A stretch of DNA of 33,215 bases from JAWLDA01 sp041686855 (GTDB lineage Bacteria; Bacillota; Limnochordia; DTU080; RSA5). The stretch's first letter is position 1. Every line of letters starts with the position of its first letter. The notes beneath the pieces are model-generated. The model saw only the letters and a list, made by a program, of their open reading frames with translations. It had not been told where the DNA came from and made no database searches. This document shows positions 22,702 to 31,001 of the stretch, one piece after another. Both the position numbers and the translations under genes were made by a program. The stretch covers positions 1 through 33,215 of the forward strand of contig JAWLDA010000023.1 of the NCBI GenBank assembly GCA_041686855.1. Direction: 5' to 3'.

Positions 22702-23955
22702 GGCGCGCGCCTCGTCACGTGCTTCGAGCGGAACGAAGAGGTTAACCGCCACGCGCGTCCCTGCCGCGAGCGCCCGCATCGTCGGTGAGAGTTGCGTAAT
22801 CTCACGGGGATGGCCGAGCTCGTCAAAGGCGAGGATCGGTGTCTTACTCTCCCCGATCGCGTGGGGAGCGTACAGGTCGTATGCGACCCGGCTGACGTCG
22901 TCGACCACCAGGTAGTATTGAGGGTCCCAGCCCTTCCGCTCGAGCAGCGCTTCCAGGTCCGGAAGACGTGCGTGCGGCACTTGCGTCACCGGCACCTTAT
23001 ACACAGGCTTGAGAAGCTTGCGGTGCAGGAGCCGATACGCCAAGTCGGCTAAGATGGGATCGGTGGCCTGTTGCCACCGTTTTACGGCGTAGGCGATGTC
23101 GTGATCGTCGACCTGCAAGTACTCCGGCAGCGTCGGCGTCCCGGCGAGGAACGGCACGAGCGACTCCGGCACTTGAGCCGCAGTGAGCGCGCCGCTCTCC
23201 CACAAATCACGCGCTCGGCGCCACAGGCGGACGAGCGTCAACTCGTGGCTACGCGTCGTTTTATGCAGGTACACCTGCCAGTACATGAAGTACCGGGCCA
23301 GCAGGTACTCCTCAACGGCGCCGATGCCCTTAGCCACACAGACGATGCGGTCGTCGTACACCTGGAGGGTGTTAATGAGCCGAGTGAGGTCAAAGCGCCC
23401 GTACGTCACACCCGTGTACAGCGAGTCCCGCAACAGGTAATCCATGCGGTCGACATCCATTTGGCTCGAGACGAGTTGCGAAATAAAGCCGGGCGTCGTC
23501 GAATGGATACCGGCAATCACATCGGCGACTTGAGTCGGAAGCTCCTCCCGATGCGCCCTGAGCCGATCGTGCAAGGGGCCAGGACCCAAAATGACTCGAC
23601 GGCTCCACTCTTCGTGCCCGAGGCCCGGCGTCAGTGTCCCCTCGAGTGCATGTGAATAGGGGCCGTGCCCGACATCGTGGAGCAGAGCAGCCGCCTTGGC
23701 CACGACTTCCCACTCCTGGGGAATGTCGATCCCGATGTTGCTAAACCGCTCGAGGATGCGGATCATCACCCACAAGACGCCTAACGAATGTCCAAAGCGC
23801 GAGTGCTCCGCCCCGTGGTACGTACTGTACGAGGCGCCCAGTTGGCGAATCCGGCGCAAACGCTGAAACTCCGGCGTGTCTATCAAATCTAAAAACAGCG
23901 GGTCGCGCAGGGTGATAAAGTCGTGGACCGGATCTCGATACGATTGTTCTCGCAT
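22684..23955 (-). CDS. HD-domain phosphohydrolase (dGTPase-like, YwfO type)
   Basis: 423 residues. Metal-binding HD motif: H51 in GAEHSRFGHSLGV, H93 and D94 in LLHDVGHGPYSHALE, and D167 in SSQMDVDRMDYLLRDS. The N-terminus YRDPVHDFITL is typical of the YwfO/SAMHD1-like branch, whose members act on dNTPs or similar nucleotides; the real substrate is not evident. ATG start, but no ribosome site is next to it; AAAGGAGGG lies about 31 nt upstream, and an ATT codon in the same frame 21 nt before the ATG would be nearer to it. The gene is divergent from the NfuA-like gene and overlaps the acidic protein gene at its 3' end. Confidence 0.92.
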   Translation of the reverse strand: MREQSYRDPVHDFITLRDPLFLDLIDTPEFQRLRRIRQLGASYSTYHGAEHSRFGHSLGVLWVMIRILERFSNIGIDIPQEWEVVAKAAALLHDVGHGPYSHALEGTLTPGLGHEEWSRRVILGPGPLHDRLRAHREELPTQVADVIAGIHSTTPGFISQLVSSQMDVDRMDYLLRDSLYTGVTYGRFDLTRLINTLQVYDDRIVCVAKGIGAVEEYLLARYFMYWQVYLHKTTRSHELTLVRLWRRARDLWESGALTAAQVPESLVPFLAGTPTLPEYLQVDDHDIAYAVKRWQQATDPILADLAYRLLHRKLLKPVYKVPVTQVPHARLPDLEALLERKGWDPQYYLVVDDVSRVAYDLYAPHAIGESKTPILAFDELGHPREITQLSPTMRALAAGTRVAVNLFVPLEARDEARALLTRR

Positions 23956-23975
23956 GCGTTGAGGCTTCGCCCGAA

Positions 23976-24005
23976 TTGGACCACAGCCCTCCTTTGGTAT
24001 AGAAT
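23976..24005 (+). promoter_or_regulatory. Candidate promoter of the NfuA-like gene
   Basis: TTGGAC (23976-23981) is followed 16 nt later by TATAGA or 18 nt later by TAGAAT (overlapping in TATAGAAT). Either reading is close to a sigma-A promoter. The leader to the ATG at 24042 is about 30 nt. Confidence 0.55.
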
Positions 24006-24041
24006 ATGGTTGATTTCTTTCATGTTAGGGGAGGTATAGCC

Positions 24042-24266
24042 ATGCGACAATTGGTCGAAGAGGCGCTTGAGAAGATTCGGCCGGCGATCCAATCCGACGG
24101 CGGCGATGTGCAGCTCGTCGATGTGGACGAGGCCGAAGGCAACGTGCAACTGCAGTTGCTCGGCGCTTGCCAAGGGTGTCCCATGTCCATGCTCACGCTC
24201 AAGGCCGGAATCGAACGGACCCTGGTTCGCTTGGTCCCCGGTGTAAAGAGCGTCGAAACCGTTTAA
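24042..24266 (+). CDS. NifU C-terminal-like iron-sulfur scaffold protein
   Basis: 74 residues, a free-standing NifU C-terminal domain (Nfu/YutI type) that carries or transfers iron-sulfur clusters. It shows IRPAIQSDGGDVQLVDV and the cluster-binding CQGC (C43, C46) in GACQGCPMSMLTLKAGIE. The start is fixed by GGGGAGG eight nt before ATG 24042; a longer reading from 24006 is less likely. It stands alone, with its own promoter and a short repeat after its stop. Confidence 0.95.
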   Translation: MRQLVEEALEKIRPAIQSDGGDVQLVDVDEAEGNVQLQLLGACQGCPMSMLTLKAGIERTLVRLVPGVKSVETV

Positions 24267-24272
24267 GTCAAA

Positions 24273-24296
24273 ACGTTCACTAGCACGTTCACCCGC
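24273..24296. repeat. 12-bp direct repeat, 2 copies
   Basis: ACGTTCACTAGC and ACGTTCACCCGC are adjacent, beginning 7 nt after the stop of the NfuA-like gene, in the 51-nt gap to the convergent dehydrogenase gene. It is the shortest member of the repeats found after stop codons in this window. Confidence 0.55.
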
Positions 24297-24317
24297 TAAG
24301 TGCCCATCCCCCGCCTC

Positions 24318-25088
24318 CTACGGGAGCGGATCAAAGCCCCCTGTCACCCAGAGGACGTGGCCTGTCACATAGGCTGCGTCCTCACTCGTTAAAAAGCGCA
24401 CTGCGTGCGCCACGTCACGGCCCGTTCCCAATCGGCCGACGGGGATGCGGGCGAGGAGCGCCGCCTTCTCTTCATCGTCGAAGCGGTCATTCATCGCCGT
24501 GTCGATCACGCCGGGCGCGACCGAGTTGACGGTGATCCCCGAACGCGCCATCTCCTTGGCGAGGGCCCGGGTGAGTCCGCTCAGTCCGGCCTTGGCGGCT
24601 GAGTAAGGGACTTCCAATGCCGCACCGACTTCTCCCCAGATCGAGCCGACAAGCACGATTCGGCCCCACCCGTGCGCCATCATTTTCGGGATCGCCGCTT
24701 GGGCGGCGAAAAAGGCGCCCTGCAGGTTGATGTCCAGCACGTTTCGCCACTCGGTCGGAGTGGTATCCAACGCAAGTCCCCACAGGTCCACCCCTGCGGC
24801 GTACACGAGGATGTCAAGGCGGCCCCACATGCGTTCCACCGCCTCGACGAGCTCACGACAGGCGCTCTCTGAACGCACGTCCGCGTGCACGCCGCGGGCT
24901 TCGCCTCCCGCTGCGGCAATCTCGTTGACGATCCGTTCGGCGCGCTCGGCGCCCCTTGCGTATCCTACGGCTACACGAGCGCCCCGGTACGCCAACTCGA
25001 CTGAGATAGCGGCGCCGATTCCCCCGGATCCGCCGATGACAAGGGCGACACGCCCACTCTGTTCTCTCAGGTTCTGTGACATACTCAT
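24318..25088 (-). CDS. Short-chain dehydrogenase/reductase (FabG-like)
   Basis: About 256 residues of the classical SDR fold. Cofactor motif GGSGGIGAAIS near the start, ADV and YAAG strands after it, catalytic Asn in NVLDINLQG, Ser in LVGSIWGEVG and the Tyr-Lys pair in PYSAAKAGLSG. The NSVAPGVIDTAMN and YVTGHVLWVTGGF segments are typical of FabG-like 3-oxoacyl-ACP reductases, but the substrate is unproven. Start uncertain: ATG 25115, 25088 and 25082 are all in frame and none has a ribosome site. TTGCCA with a TACTCT 18 nt downstream lies over this start region, so a leaderless transcript is possible. Divergent from the MATE/Ank-like gene. Confidence 0.92.
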   Translation of the reverse strand: MSMSQNLREQSGRVALVIGGSGGIGAAISVELAYRGARVAVGYARGAERAERIVNEIAAAGGEARGVHADVRSESACRELVEAVERMWGRLDILVYAAGVDLWGLALDTTPTEWRNVLDINLQGAFFAAQAAIPKMMAHGWGRIVLVGSIWGEVGAALEVPYSAAKAGLSGLTRALAKEMARSGITVNSVAPGVIDTAMNDRFDDEEKAALLARIPVGRLGTGRDVAHAVRFLTSEDAAYVTGHVLWVTGGFDPLP

Positions 25089-25279
25089 TACGGATAGAGT
25101 ATCCCGAAGTTGCATTTCGTGGCAAGTGATGCGTGCCGACAGCCGCTACGACCGCTCGAGTGTTACCGCTTCATCCCGGGGGAAGAGGGTAACCAAGAGC
25201 AGGTAGACGTCCAAACGCCGCAGAATTCTCAGAAACGGGCTTTCCCACGAGGAGTCGCACCCAAGGAGACACGACGTCG

Positions 25280-26629
25280 ATGCTCCGCTTTTACGTACCG
25301 CTCGCCACAATGGTGGCCTTGATCACCGTCACACACTCGATCATTGATGCGGGGCTCGCCCGCCTGCCACGTCCCGAAGAGGTCCTCGCCGGCTACGCCG
25401 TCGCCAAGAGCATCGCCCTCGTCTTGGAGAACCCCATGTTTATGGTGCGCCAGACGACCGTCTCATTGGTGCGGGACCGACGCTCCTACCAGATGGTGCG
25501 TGTCGGAGTCCTTGGCCTCGCGTTGCTCTTTTTTAGCCTCATCGCGGCAGTGGCGTACATTCCCAGCCTCTCGCACGTCTTTTTGCACCAGGTGATGGGG
25601 CTCGAGGGACCGGCGTACGCGCAGGCACGCAGCGCCATCTTACTGATGCCCTTCCTCCCCCTTGCGACGGGTTGGCGCAACTTCCAACAAGGACTCGCCA
25701 TCCTCAAGAAAGGGAACGACCTCTTACCGATCGCCACTGTTGCCCGCATGATCTACCTCGTCGCCTTCGTCTTTGGCGTGGCGCCGGCGGTTGGACTCGA
25801 GGGGGCGATCGTGGGCAGCGCGGCCTTTGTCGGCGGACTCGGCCTCGAGATGGTCGTGATGAGTCTAGGATTAAAGTTGATGTTCCGGCGGTCCAAATCC
25901 GCATTTCTCTCGCTGCGCAAGCGGGTCAAGAACGCCGACGGCAAGTCGTCTCAGCGGAAACCGATGGAGTGGCGGGATTTGGGACAATTCTTCCTTCCCC
26001 TGGCGGCCACGTCCCTTATCATGACCGGCACGTTGCCCCTGGTCAACGGATTTATCGCCCGGGGCGCAGCCCCCGAGATGGCACTAGCGGCGTACGCCGT
26101 CGCCCTCAGTCTGGGGCAGACACTCGCCAACCCCATCAACATGTTGCATCAAGTGGCGCTCACGTACGTGAACGAAGACGACCCTGCGTCGACCCGGCGG
26201 GTGCTGCGCTTCTTCACTGCCGTCTCCATGATCTTCACAACGCTCATCGCCGTGGTCGCCTTCACGCCGATCGGCGGCTGGCTCCTTCGAAGCGTGATCG
26301 GACTCCCGTCCGAGATAGCGACCGTCGCTCAGAGTTGCCTTGCCTACTTTATCGTGATCGCGTTGACGTCTGCAGTGCGCGAGTACGTTTGGGGCCTGCT
26401 CATGCTCCGCCGCAAGACCGGCAGCATCGGCGCCGCTAAGGCGCTCACCACAGTGGTCATGGCCGTCGTCCTGGCGACTGGACTCTCACTTTCGCCCGGC
26501 TCCATGGCCGTCGTCGCAGCGGCAGGGCTCGCCGTAGGCTCACTCGTGGAGGCGCTGTACCTCGTGTGGTACACTCGGCGACAAGGGCGCCGTTCCACGC
26601 CGAGCGCTTCCGCGTCGGTCGGTGCGTGA
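25280..26629 (+). CDS. MATE/Ank-like multidrug-lipid-type flippase family membrane protein
   Basis: 449 residues, about 12 membrane helices in two halves. The N-half has LRFYVPLATMVALITVTHSI and ENPMFMVRQTTVSLVRDR; the C-half repeats the pattern with FFLPLAATSLIMTGTLPLVN and NPINMLHQVALTY, so the protein is an internal duplication as in the MOP (MATE/Wzx/MurJ/Ank) superfamily. The N(P)xxMxxQ motif in each half resembles the Ank-type or multi-antimicrobial extrusion group. Substrate unknown. Central hydrophilic loop about 205-235 and a Ser/Ala-rich C-terminus. ATG start with AAGGAG about 11 nt upstream. Confidence 0.82.
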   Translation: MLRFYVPLATMVALITVTHSIIDAGLARLPRPEEVLAGYAVAKSIALVLENPMFMVRQTTVSLVRDRRSYQMVRVGVLGLALLFFSLIAAVAYIPSLSHVFLHQVMGLEGPAYAQARSAILLMPFLPLATGWRNFQQGLAILKKGNDLLPIATVARMIYLVAFVFGVAPAVGLEGAIVGSAAFVGGLGLEMVVMSLGLKLMFRRSKSAFLSLRKRVKNADGKSSQRKPMEWRDLGQFFLPLAATSLIMTGTLPLVNGFIARGAAPEMALAAYAVALSLGQTLANPINMLHQVALTYVNEDDPASTRRVLRFFTAVSMIFTTLIAVVAFTPIGGWLLRSVIGLPSEIATVAQSCLAYFIVIALTSAVREYVWGLLMLRRKTGSIGAAKALTTVVMAVVLATGLSLSPGSMAVVAAAGLAVGSLVEALYLVWYTRRQGRRSTPSASASVGA

Positions 26630-26634
26630 GCGTC

Positions 26635-26670
26635 ACCTCGGCGTTGCCCCGTTACCTCGGCGTTATCCCT
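26635..26670. repeat. Two-copy 19-bp-period repeat between convergent genes
   Basis: ACCTCGGCGTT occurs twice with a 19-bp period, the first copy just after the stop of the MATE/Ank-like gene and the second running into the 3' end of the convergent Gate-domain gene. It is short and degenerate, but in the same kind of position as the other repeats in the window. Confidence 0.45.
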
Positions 26671-27190
26671 GCATTCCCACGCCGACGCCCTTTCCCCGTC
26701 GTTCCACCAAGAGCAACCAGCGGGATAAAAGGATCGTCATAAGCACCGCGATGAGAATTCGGGAGCCCAGCAGCGCCACCGGATTCACGCCGAACGGGAC
26801 AAAGAGAAGGGTGTCTTCGATCACGGCGTGACAGGCGACCAAGAAGACGCAAAGCAGCGTGCAATCCTTGCGCGAGAGCCCATCCTCCCGCGCTGCCTCG
26901 ATGATCACCCCTGCGCCGTAAGCCAGCCCGAAGACGATGCCGGAGATCAGGGGCAGGGCCGCCTTGCCGGAGAGGCCCAACCACCGAGCTACCGGCGCCG
27001 CGGCGCCGGCGAAGCGATCCAGGACGCGCCACTCCCGTAACAATTCGATGCCGATCATCAGCGGCACGATGATCGCAACCAGCATGATCACGTTGCGTGT
27101 CAGTCCGCTGACCGACGCTGAGAGAACCTTCCCTGTCCATTGGTAGGCAGCGAGCAAGAGGTCACTTCCGCTACTCTCCACCACACTCAC
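26663..27190 (-). CDS. Gate-domain (nucleoside-recognition) membrane protein, half 2
   Basis: 175 residues with about five membrane helices. GLTRNVIMLVAIIVPLMIGI and LPLISGIVFGLAYGAGVIIE are typical of the Gate (nucleoside recognition) domain also found in SpmA, SpmB and FeoB. The conserved ACHAVIEDTLLFVPFG stretch holds a possible His-Glu-Asp site. GTG start directly abuts the stop (TAG) of the upstream gene, so the two are coupled. With its neighbour it looks like one transporter made of two Gate half-proteins. Transported compound unknown; assignment to sporulation (SpmA/B) is not supported. Confidence 0.82.
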   Translation of the reverse strand: MSVVESSGSDLLLAAYQWTGKVLSASVSGLTRNVIMLVAIIVPLMIGIELLREWRVLDRFAGAAAPVARWLGLSGKAALPLISGIVFGLAYGAGVIIEAAREDGLSRKDCTLLCVFLVACHAVIEDTLLFVPFGVNPVALLGSRILIAVLMTILLSRWLLLVERRGKGVGVGMQG

Positions 27191-27649
27191 CTACCACAGC
27201 CAATCCAACCGATGCAGAAGGAGTCCCGTAGCGACGGCCAACCCGACGCGAAAGCAGAGAACGCCCCAGAAGGCGACGCCGAGGCGCTTGGTGACTGCCG
27301 TCTCAACCAGCAGGCTATGCGAGAAGCTGAGCATGAGCGCCATGATGGTGACCTCCTTGGGTGTGAAGTCGAGCGACGCGATAGCGCCCAACGCGCCGTA
27401 AAGGTTGGTCACGTTCCCCAAGACGAGCACCATGGCGGCTTCGCCACGCAGGCCGAAAAGCCCCATCACTCCCGAAAGCGCGTCCGTCATCCACTCGAGG
27501 ACAGGGGTGTGAGCCAGTGCGGTCACACCGACGTACGCCGGCGCGATCACCTTTATCAGGTCCCAACTCGTTCGCATTCCTTTATTGAATCCACGTGCGA
27601 GCGCACGTGCCCACCGAGGGCGTTGTAGGTTAGAAGAGGTGTTGAGCAA
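27191..27649 (-). CDS. Gate-domain (nucleoside-recognition) membrane protein, half 1
   Basis: 152 residues, about four membrane helices. TSWDLIKVIAPAYVGVTALA is the Gate opening motif, VLVLGNVTNLYGALGAIASL the central one, and MLSFSHSLLVETAVTKRLG matches the ACHAVIEDTLL region of the partner. The frame opens with TTG 27649, overlapping the end of the XapX gene by 20 nt; the only other in-frame start is ATG 27577, which has a ribosome site too close to it. Order XapX, half 1, half 2 with overlaps or no gap indicates one operon. Probably a heteromeric membrane transporter; substrate unknown. Confidence 0.8.
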   Translation of the reverse strand: MLNTSSNLQRPRWARALARGFNKGMRTSWDLIKVIAPAYVGVTALAHTPVLEWMTDALSGVMGLFGLRGEAAMVLVLGNVTNLYGALGAIASLDFTPKEVTIMALMLSFSHSLLVETAVTKRLGVAFWGVLCFRVGLAVATGLLLHRLDWLW

Positions 27650-27785
27650 CTTTATAACCCAAGAAGATCCCGACGATCCCCATCACACCCTCGATGGCCG
27701 GCGGAGCCGGAACAGGCAGCTTCATCGCGCGAAAGATCATGCCCACCGCAAAACCAACGGCGAGCGCCATTACTGTCTCCTTCAT
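27630..27785 (-). CDS. XapX-domain small membrane protein
   Basis: 51 residues: MKETVMALAVGFAVGMIFRA then MKLPVPAPPAIEGVMGIVGI and a last helix ending FLGYKVAQHLF. Two membrane helices joined by the conserved KLPVPAPPAIEG loop define the XapX (DUF1427) family, whose function is unknown. I use ATG 27785 with GGGG upstream; an 11-codon longer reading is possible. It is the first gene of the operon with the two Gate-domain proteins. Confidence 0.85.
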   Translation of the reverse strand: MKETVMALAVGFAVGMIFRAMKLPVPAPPAIEGVMGIVGIFLGYKVAQHLF

Positions 27786-27860
27786 GCCCCGCGAATCCCC
27801 TCTCACGCCCCGCATCACGATTACCGAAAGCTCGGATTTTTGCGGAGCGCCGAATACGAC

Positions 27861-28676
27861 CTACCCTTGGAGCCCCGTCTCGCCCTTGGCGATCACGGCG
27901 AGCATCTCGTCGTGAATGAGGTCGTTAGACGCGAGAATGTTCCCCGCACTCATAGTAAACGGTTCGCCGCGCATGTTTGTGATACGTCCGCCCGCTTCCT
28001 GCACTAAGAGCAGCCCTGCGGCGACGTCCCACGGTTTCACCTCGACCTCCCAGTAACCGTCGAAGCTCCCCCGGGCGACGAAGGCCAGGTCGAGCGCGGC
28101 AGAGCCCAAGCGGCGCACCGCCTGCGCCTGCAGGATGAAGCGTTCGAAATGATCCATGTTGTTGAGGCGGGTCTCCCGCACGGAGTATGGAAATCCCGTC
28201 GCCAACAGGCTGCGATCGAGCTCAGGTGTGCGTGAGACGTCGAGTCGCTTGCCGTTGAGCGTCGCCCCAGAGCCCCGCACCGCGGCGTACTTCTCATTGA
28301 AGGCCGGGTTGTAGACGACGCCCACCGACATCTCGTCGTCGACGGCCACCCCGATCGATACCGCAAAGATAGGCAAACCGTGGGCGTAATTGGTCGTGCC
28401 GTCGATCGGATCAATGTACCAGCGCACAGCGTGACCTGTCTCGGCCGTTCCGCTCTCCTCCGCCACAATAGCGTGGTCCGGGAATGACTCCTTGATGTGG
28501 GAAATGATCACTCGCTCGGCTTCCCGGTCCGCGTTGGTGACGAGGTCCACGACACCCTTGTATTCGATCGTAGCTGATCCAAAGTGCTTCATCAGCACCT
28601 CGCCGGCGGCCTCCGCCGCTCGGTCCGCCACGTGCGCCAATCGTTCGATATCCACGTCCTGCATCGCTCCACTCAT
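27861..28676 (-). CDS. Inositol monophosphatase family protein (SuhB-like)
   Basis: 271 residues. Lithium-sensitive Mg-dependent phosphatase fold: VTNADREAERVI near 46, metal ligands E73-E74 in VAEESG, D89/D92 in WYIDPIDGTTNYAHG, and the C-terminal D in VEVKPWDVAAGLLLVQEAGG. Acts on inositol-1-phosphate or similar sugar or nucleotide phosphates; the exact substrate is not clear. Its ATG overlaps the TGA of the upstream dehydrogenase gene in the sequence ATGA, so it is translated by coupling; no separate ribosome site is seen. Confidence 0.94.
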   Translation of the reverse strand: MSGAMQDVDIERLAHVADRAAEAAGEVLMKHFGSATIEYKGVVDLVTNADREAERVIISHIKESFPDHAIVAEESGTAETGHAVRWYIDPIDGTTNYAHGLPIFAVSIGVAVDDEMSVGVVYNPAFNEKYAAVRGSGATLNGKRLDVSRTPELDRSLLATGFPYSVRETRLNNMDHFERFILQAQAVRRLGSAALDLAFVARGSFDGYWEVEVKPWDVAAGLLLVQEAGGRITNMRGEPFTMSAGNILASNDLIHDEMLAVIAKGETGLQG

Positions 28677-29632
28677 CGGTTGACTTCGGGTGCGTTCGCC
28701 GCATCGCTCTCTCGCCGCACTTGGGTTTGACCCATTAGCTCCAAGGTCTTCACAAGGGCTTGCGTCCCCTCATTCCCGCACCCCAGCGCTTGAACGCTCC
28801 GGAACAGTTGATTGACGAGCGCCGTCCCCGGCATCGCCGCCTCGATCGCCTGCCCGGCCTCGAGGGCCAAGCGCAAATCCTTTTGCAGCAGTTTTACCAT
28901 GAAGCCCGGCGCATAGTCGCCCTCGATCATCTTGGGTCCCAGATTCTCCAACTGCCACGAACCAGCTGCCCCTTTGGTGACAGCGTCGAGCACACGGGTG
29001 GGATCCGCGCCCGCCTTGGTCGCGAAGGTGAGCGACTCGGCGACCGCCAACAGATTGATCGAGACAATCACCTGATTGCACAACTTCACCGTCTGGCCCA
29101 TTCCGTTGGGACCGACGTGTACGATGTTTTTGCCCAGCGCGTCAAACACGTCACGACACGCCGTGAAGACGGCCTCGTCCCCACCTACCATGATCGAGAG
29201 CGTGCCGGCGATCGCGCCCTTGTCGCCGCCGCTTACCGGAGCGTCCAGCATAGCGACGCCTTTGTCTGCGAGCGTTTGGGCGATGTCACGGGTCACCTGC
29301 GGTGAGATAGTACTCATGTCGATGACGACCGCTCCGGGCTGGGCGCCGTCCACAACACCATTCTCTCCCAAGACCACCGCTTCGACGTCCGGAGAATCCG
29401 TCACGATCGTAATGATCACGTCACTCTTGCCGGCCAACTCGCTCGGCGTCACGGCTTTCGTCGCGCCCGCGGCGACCAGCTCGTTGACCGCTCCCTGCGA
29501 GCGATTGTAAACAGTGACCGAGTATCCGGCTTTCATCAAGTTGCGAACCATAGGCCGCCCCATGATTCCAAGACCAATGAATCCAATTTCAGGGCGCCTT
29601 CCGTCCCAGCGCGCCTTCCACTCCTTGAGCAT
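28673..29632 (-). CDS. 3-hydroxyisobutyrate dehydrogenase family (GarR-like) reductase
   Basis: 319 residues. The Rossmann motif GFIGLGIMGRPMVRNLMKAG (about 16-35) binds NAD(P). DAPVSGGDKGAIAGTLSIMV is the substrate-binding loop, and the catalytic Lys is in GQTVKLCNQVIVS. The family reduces or oxidises small beta-hydroxyacids such as tartronate semialdehyde/glycerate or 3-hydroxyisobutyrate; which one is open. The start is ATG 29632 with GGGGTG six nt upstream; the longer frame from 29749 starts in the divergent promoter region. First gene of a two-gene operon with the SuhB-like phosphatase. The 195-nt gap to the divergent permease holds no clear promoter pair. Confidence 0.93.
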   Translation of the reverse strand: MLKEWKARWDGRRPEIGFIGLGIMGRPMVRNLMKAGYSVTVYNRSQGAVNELVAAGATKAVTPSELAGKSDVIITIVTDSPDVEAVVLGENGVVDGAQPGAVVIDMSTISPQVTRDIAQTLADKGVAMLDAPVSGGDKGAIAGTLSIMVGGDEAVFTACRDVFDALGKNIVHVGPNGMGQTVKLCNQVIVSINLLAVAESLTFATKAGADPTRVLDAVTKGAAGSWQLENLGPKMIEGDYAPGFMVKLLQKDLRLALEAGQAIEAAMPGTALVNQLFRSVQALGCGNEGTQALVKTLELMGQTQVRRESDAANAPEVNR

Positions 29633-29827
29633 CTCTTCACCCCATTTTGAGTGTTCGTTCGCCCGGATGTGTCCAGCCTCCTGCATCGCAAACTGGGTTA
29701 CAGCACAGGTATACATTTTATTCCAAAGTCCCCTCCAAGCGGTGACCATTCGTATCCGGCCGGCATATACCGCCTAGTACATGGGTCCCACCCAGCGAAT
29801 CGGGAAGGACCTCAAGGGGAGTCGCTC

Positions 29828-30916
29828 GTGTCCGATGTCACATCTATGCTCGCGTTGTTGACTGCACTCTTTTTTGCTCTAAACATTGGGGCCAGCGGCA
29901 CAGCAGCCGCAATGGGAGAATCCTACGGTGGCGGCGCTATCCGTCAGAGTCGTACTGCCCTGATCCTCGTCGCCGTTTGTGCGTTGGCCGGGGCAGTCAT
30001 CGGCGGAAGCTCCGTCACAAACACGATGGGGAAAGGTATCGTCGACGCGTCGTCAATCAACCCGACGCTGGTCGTCGTCATCTTATCTTCGGCGTGTCTT
30101 ACTCTGTTCGCCGCCAATCTCTTAGGCATCCCACTCTCGACAAGCGAAGTGACGGTCGGCGCCGTCGTGGGCGTGGGGATCGCGCTCGGAACCGTCTACA
30201 CCGATCGATTCATTGCCATACTCGTCGCATGGCTGCTCCTGCCGCTCGCGGCCTTTTTGCTCGCTGCAGCGGCTCGGCGAACACTCATTCCATACCTAGA
30301 AGTCCGGTTGGCCGGGGCCAAACATCGAGAGCGGGCCCGCTTGGGCATCGGCGTCATTCTTATCACGGCGGGATGTTACCAGGCGTTTGGAGCAGGCATG
30401 AACAATGTCGCCAACGCCGTCGGCCCACTCATCAGCGCCGACATTATCGGAATGCAACCAGCTCTCGTGCTTGGAGGACTGGGGATGGCGGTCGGCGCGT
30501 GGACGCTTGGAGGGCGCGTGCTGGAGACCAATGCCAAGCGAATCACACGGCTCTCGCTACTGGACGCGGCCGTAGCCTCGCTCACGGGCGGGACTGTCAT
30601 TCTCTTCGCCTCGTTGGCTGGGATTCCCGTCCCGCTGACCCAGTTGACAGCGGCGGCGATTATGGGGATTGGATTTGCCAAACGGGGTGGGCATGGGGTC
30701 GATCGAACGGTGGTGAGAAAGATTCTAAAGGTGTGGGCCATCTCACCGGTCGCCAGCCTCTTGCTTGCAATGGGCGTCACCGGAGCGATCGTGGACAGTT
30801 CAACGTGGTCACACATCGCCATCTCGAGCGGTTTGATCGCCGCCTCAGTGGCTCTTCTCCTCTCCCAGGGTACCAGCCTGGTTAGGCTGCAACGAAGCGA
30901 CCCTGCGAAAGAGTAA
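29828..30916 (+). CDS. PiT-family anion permease (CysP-like sulfate or phosphate)
   Basis: 362 residues, about 10-11 membrane helices in two halves. The second half keeps the family motif GMNNVANAVGPLISADI. The first half has FALNIGASGTAAAMGESYGG in place of the usual GxNDxANA; this NIGASG form is the one I associate with the CysP sulfate permease branch rather than phosphate-type PitA. Hence either sulfate or phosphate is possible. Start GTG 29828 with AAGGGGAG six nt upstream; a frame open from 29651 is leader. The stop TAA lies in the first unit of a 14-bp tandem repeat. Confidence 0.88.
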   Translation: MSDVTSMLALLTALFFALNIGASGTAAAMGESYGGGAIRQSRTALILVAVCALAGAVIGGSSVTNTMGKGIVDASSINPTLVVVILSSACLTLFAANLLGIPLSTSEVTVGAVVGVGIALGTVYTDRFIAILVAWLLLPLAAFLLAAAARRTLIPYLEVRLAGAKHRERARLGIGVILITAGCYQAFGAGMNNVANAVGPLISADIIGMQPALVLGGLGMAVGAWTLGGRVLETNAKRITRLSLLDAAVASLTGGTVILFASLAGIPVPLTQLTAAAIMGIGFAKRGGHGVDRTVVRKILKVWAISPVASLLLAMGVTGAIVDSSTWSHIAISSGLIAASVALLLSQGTSLVRLQRSDPAKE

Positions 30917-30982
30917 CGGAGAAGGAATTACTGAGGAGGAGTAACTGAGAAGGCGTAATTGAGGAGAGTTAACCGAAAAGGA
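30913..30982. repeat. 14-bp degenerate tandem repeat, 5 copies
   Basis: Five 14-bp units: GTAACGGAGAAGGA, ATTACTGAGGAGGA, GTAACTGAGAAGGC, GTAATTGAGGAGAG, TTAACCGAAAAGGA. The stop codon of the permease lies inside the first unit and the array fills most of the gap to the convergent PII-like gene. Degeneracy suggests an older array than those at 1-80 or 14674-14745. Confidence 0.85.
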
Positions 30983-31001
30983 GCAAATGATGTAGAATAC
31001 C

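Noticed and set aside
26663..27649. SpmA/SpmB spore maturation pair
   Set aside because: The Gate domains fit in general, but the sizes, order and XapX partner do not match spmA-spmB, so a sporulation role is not claimed.
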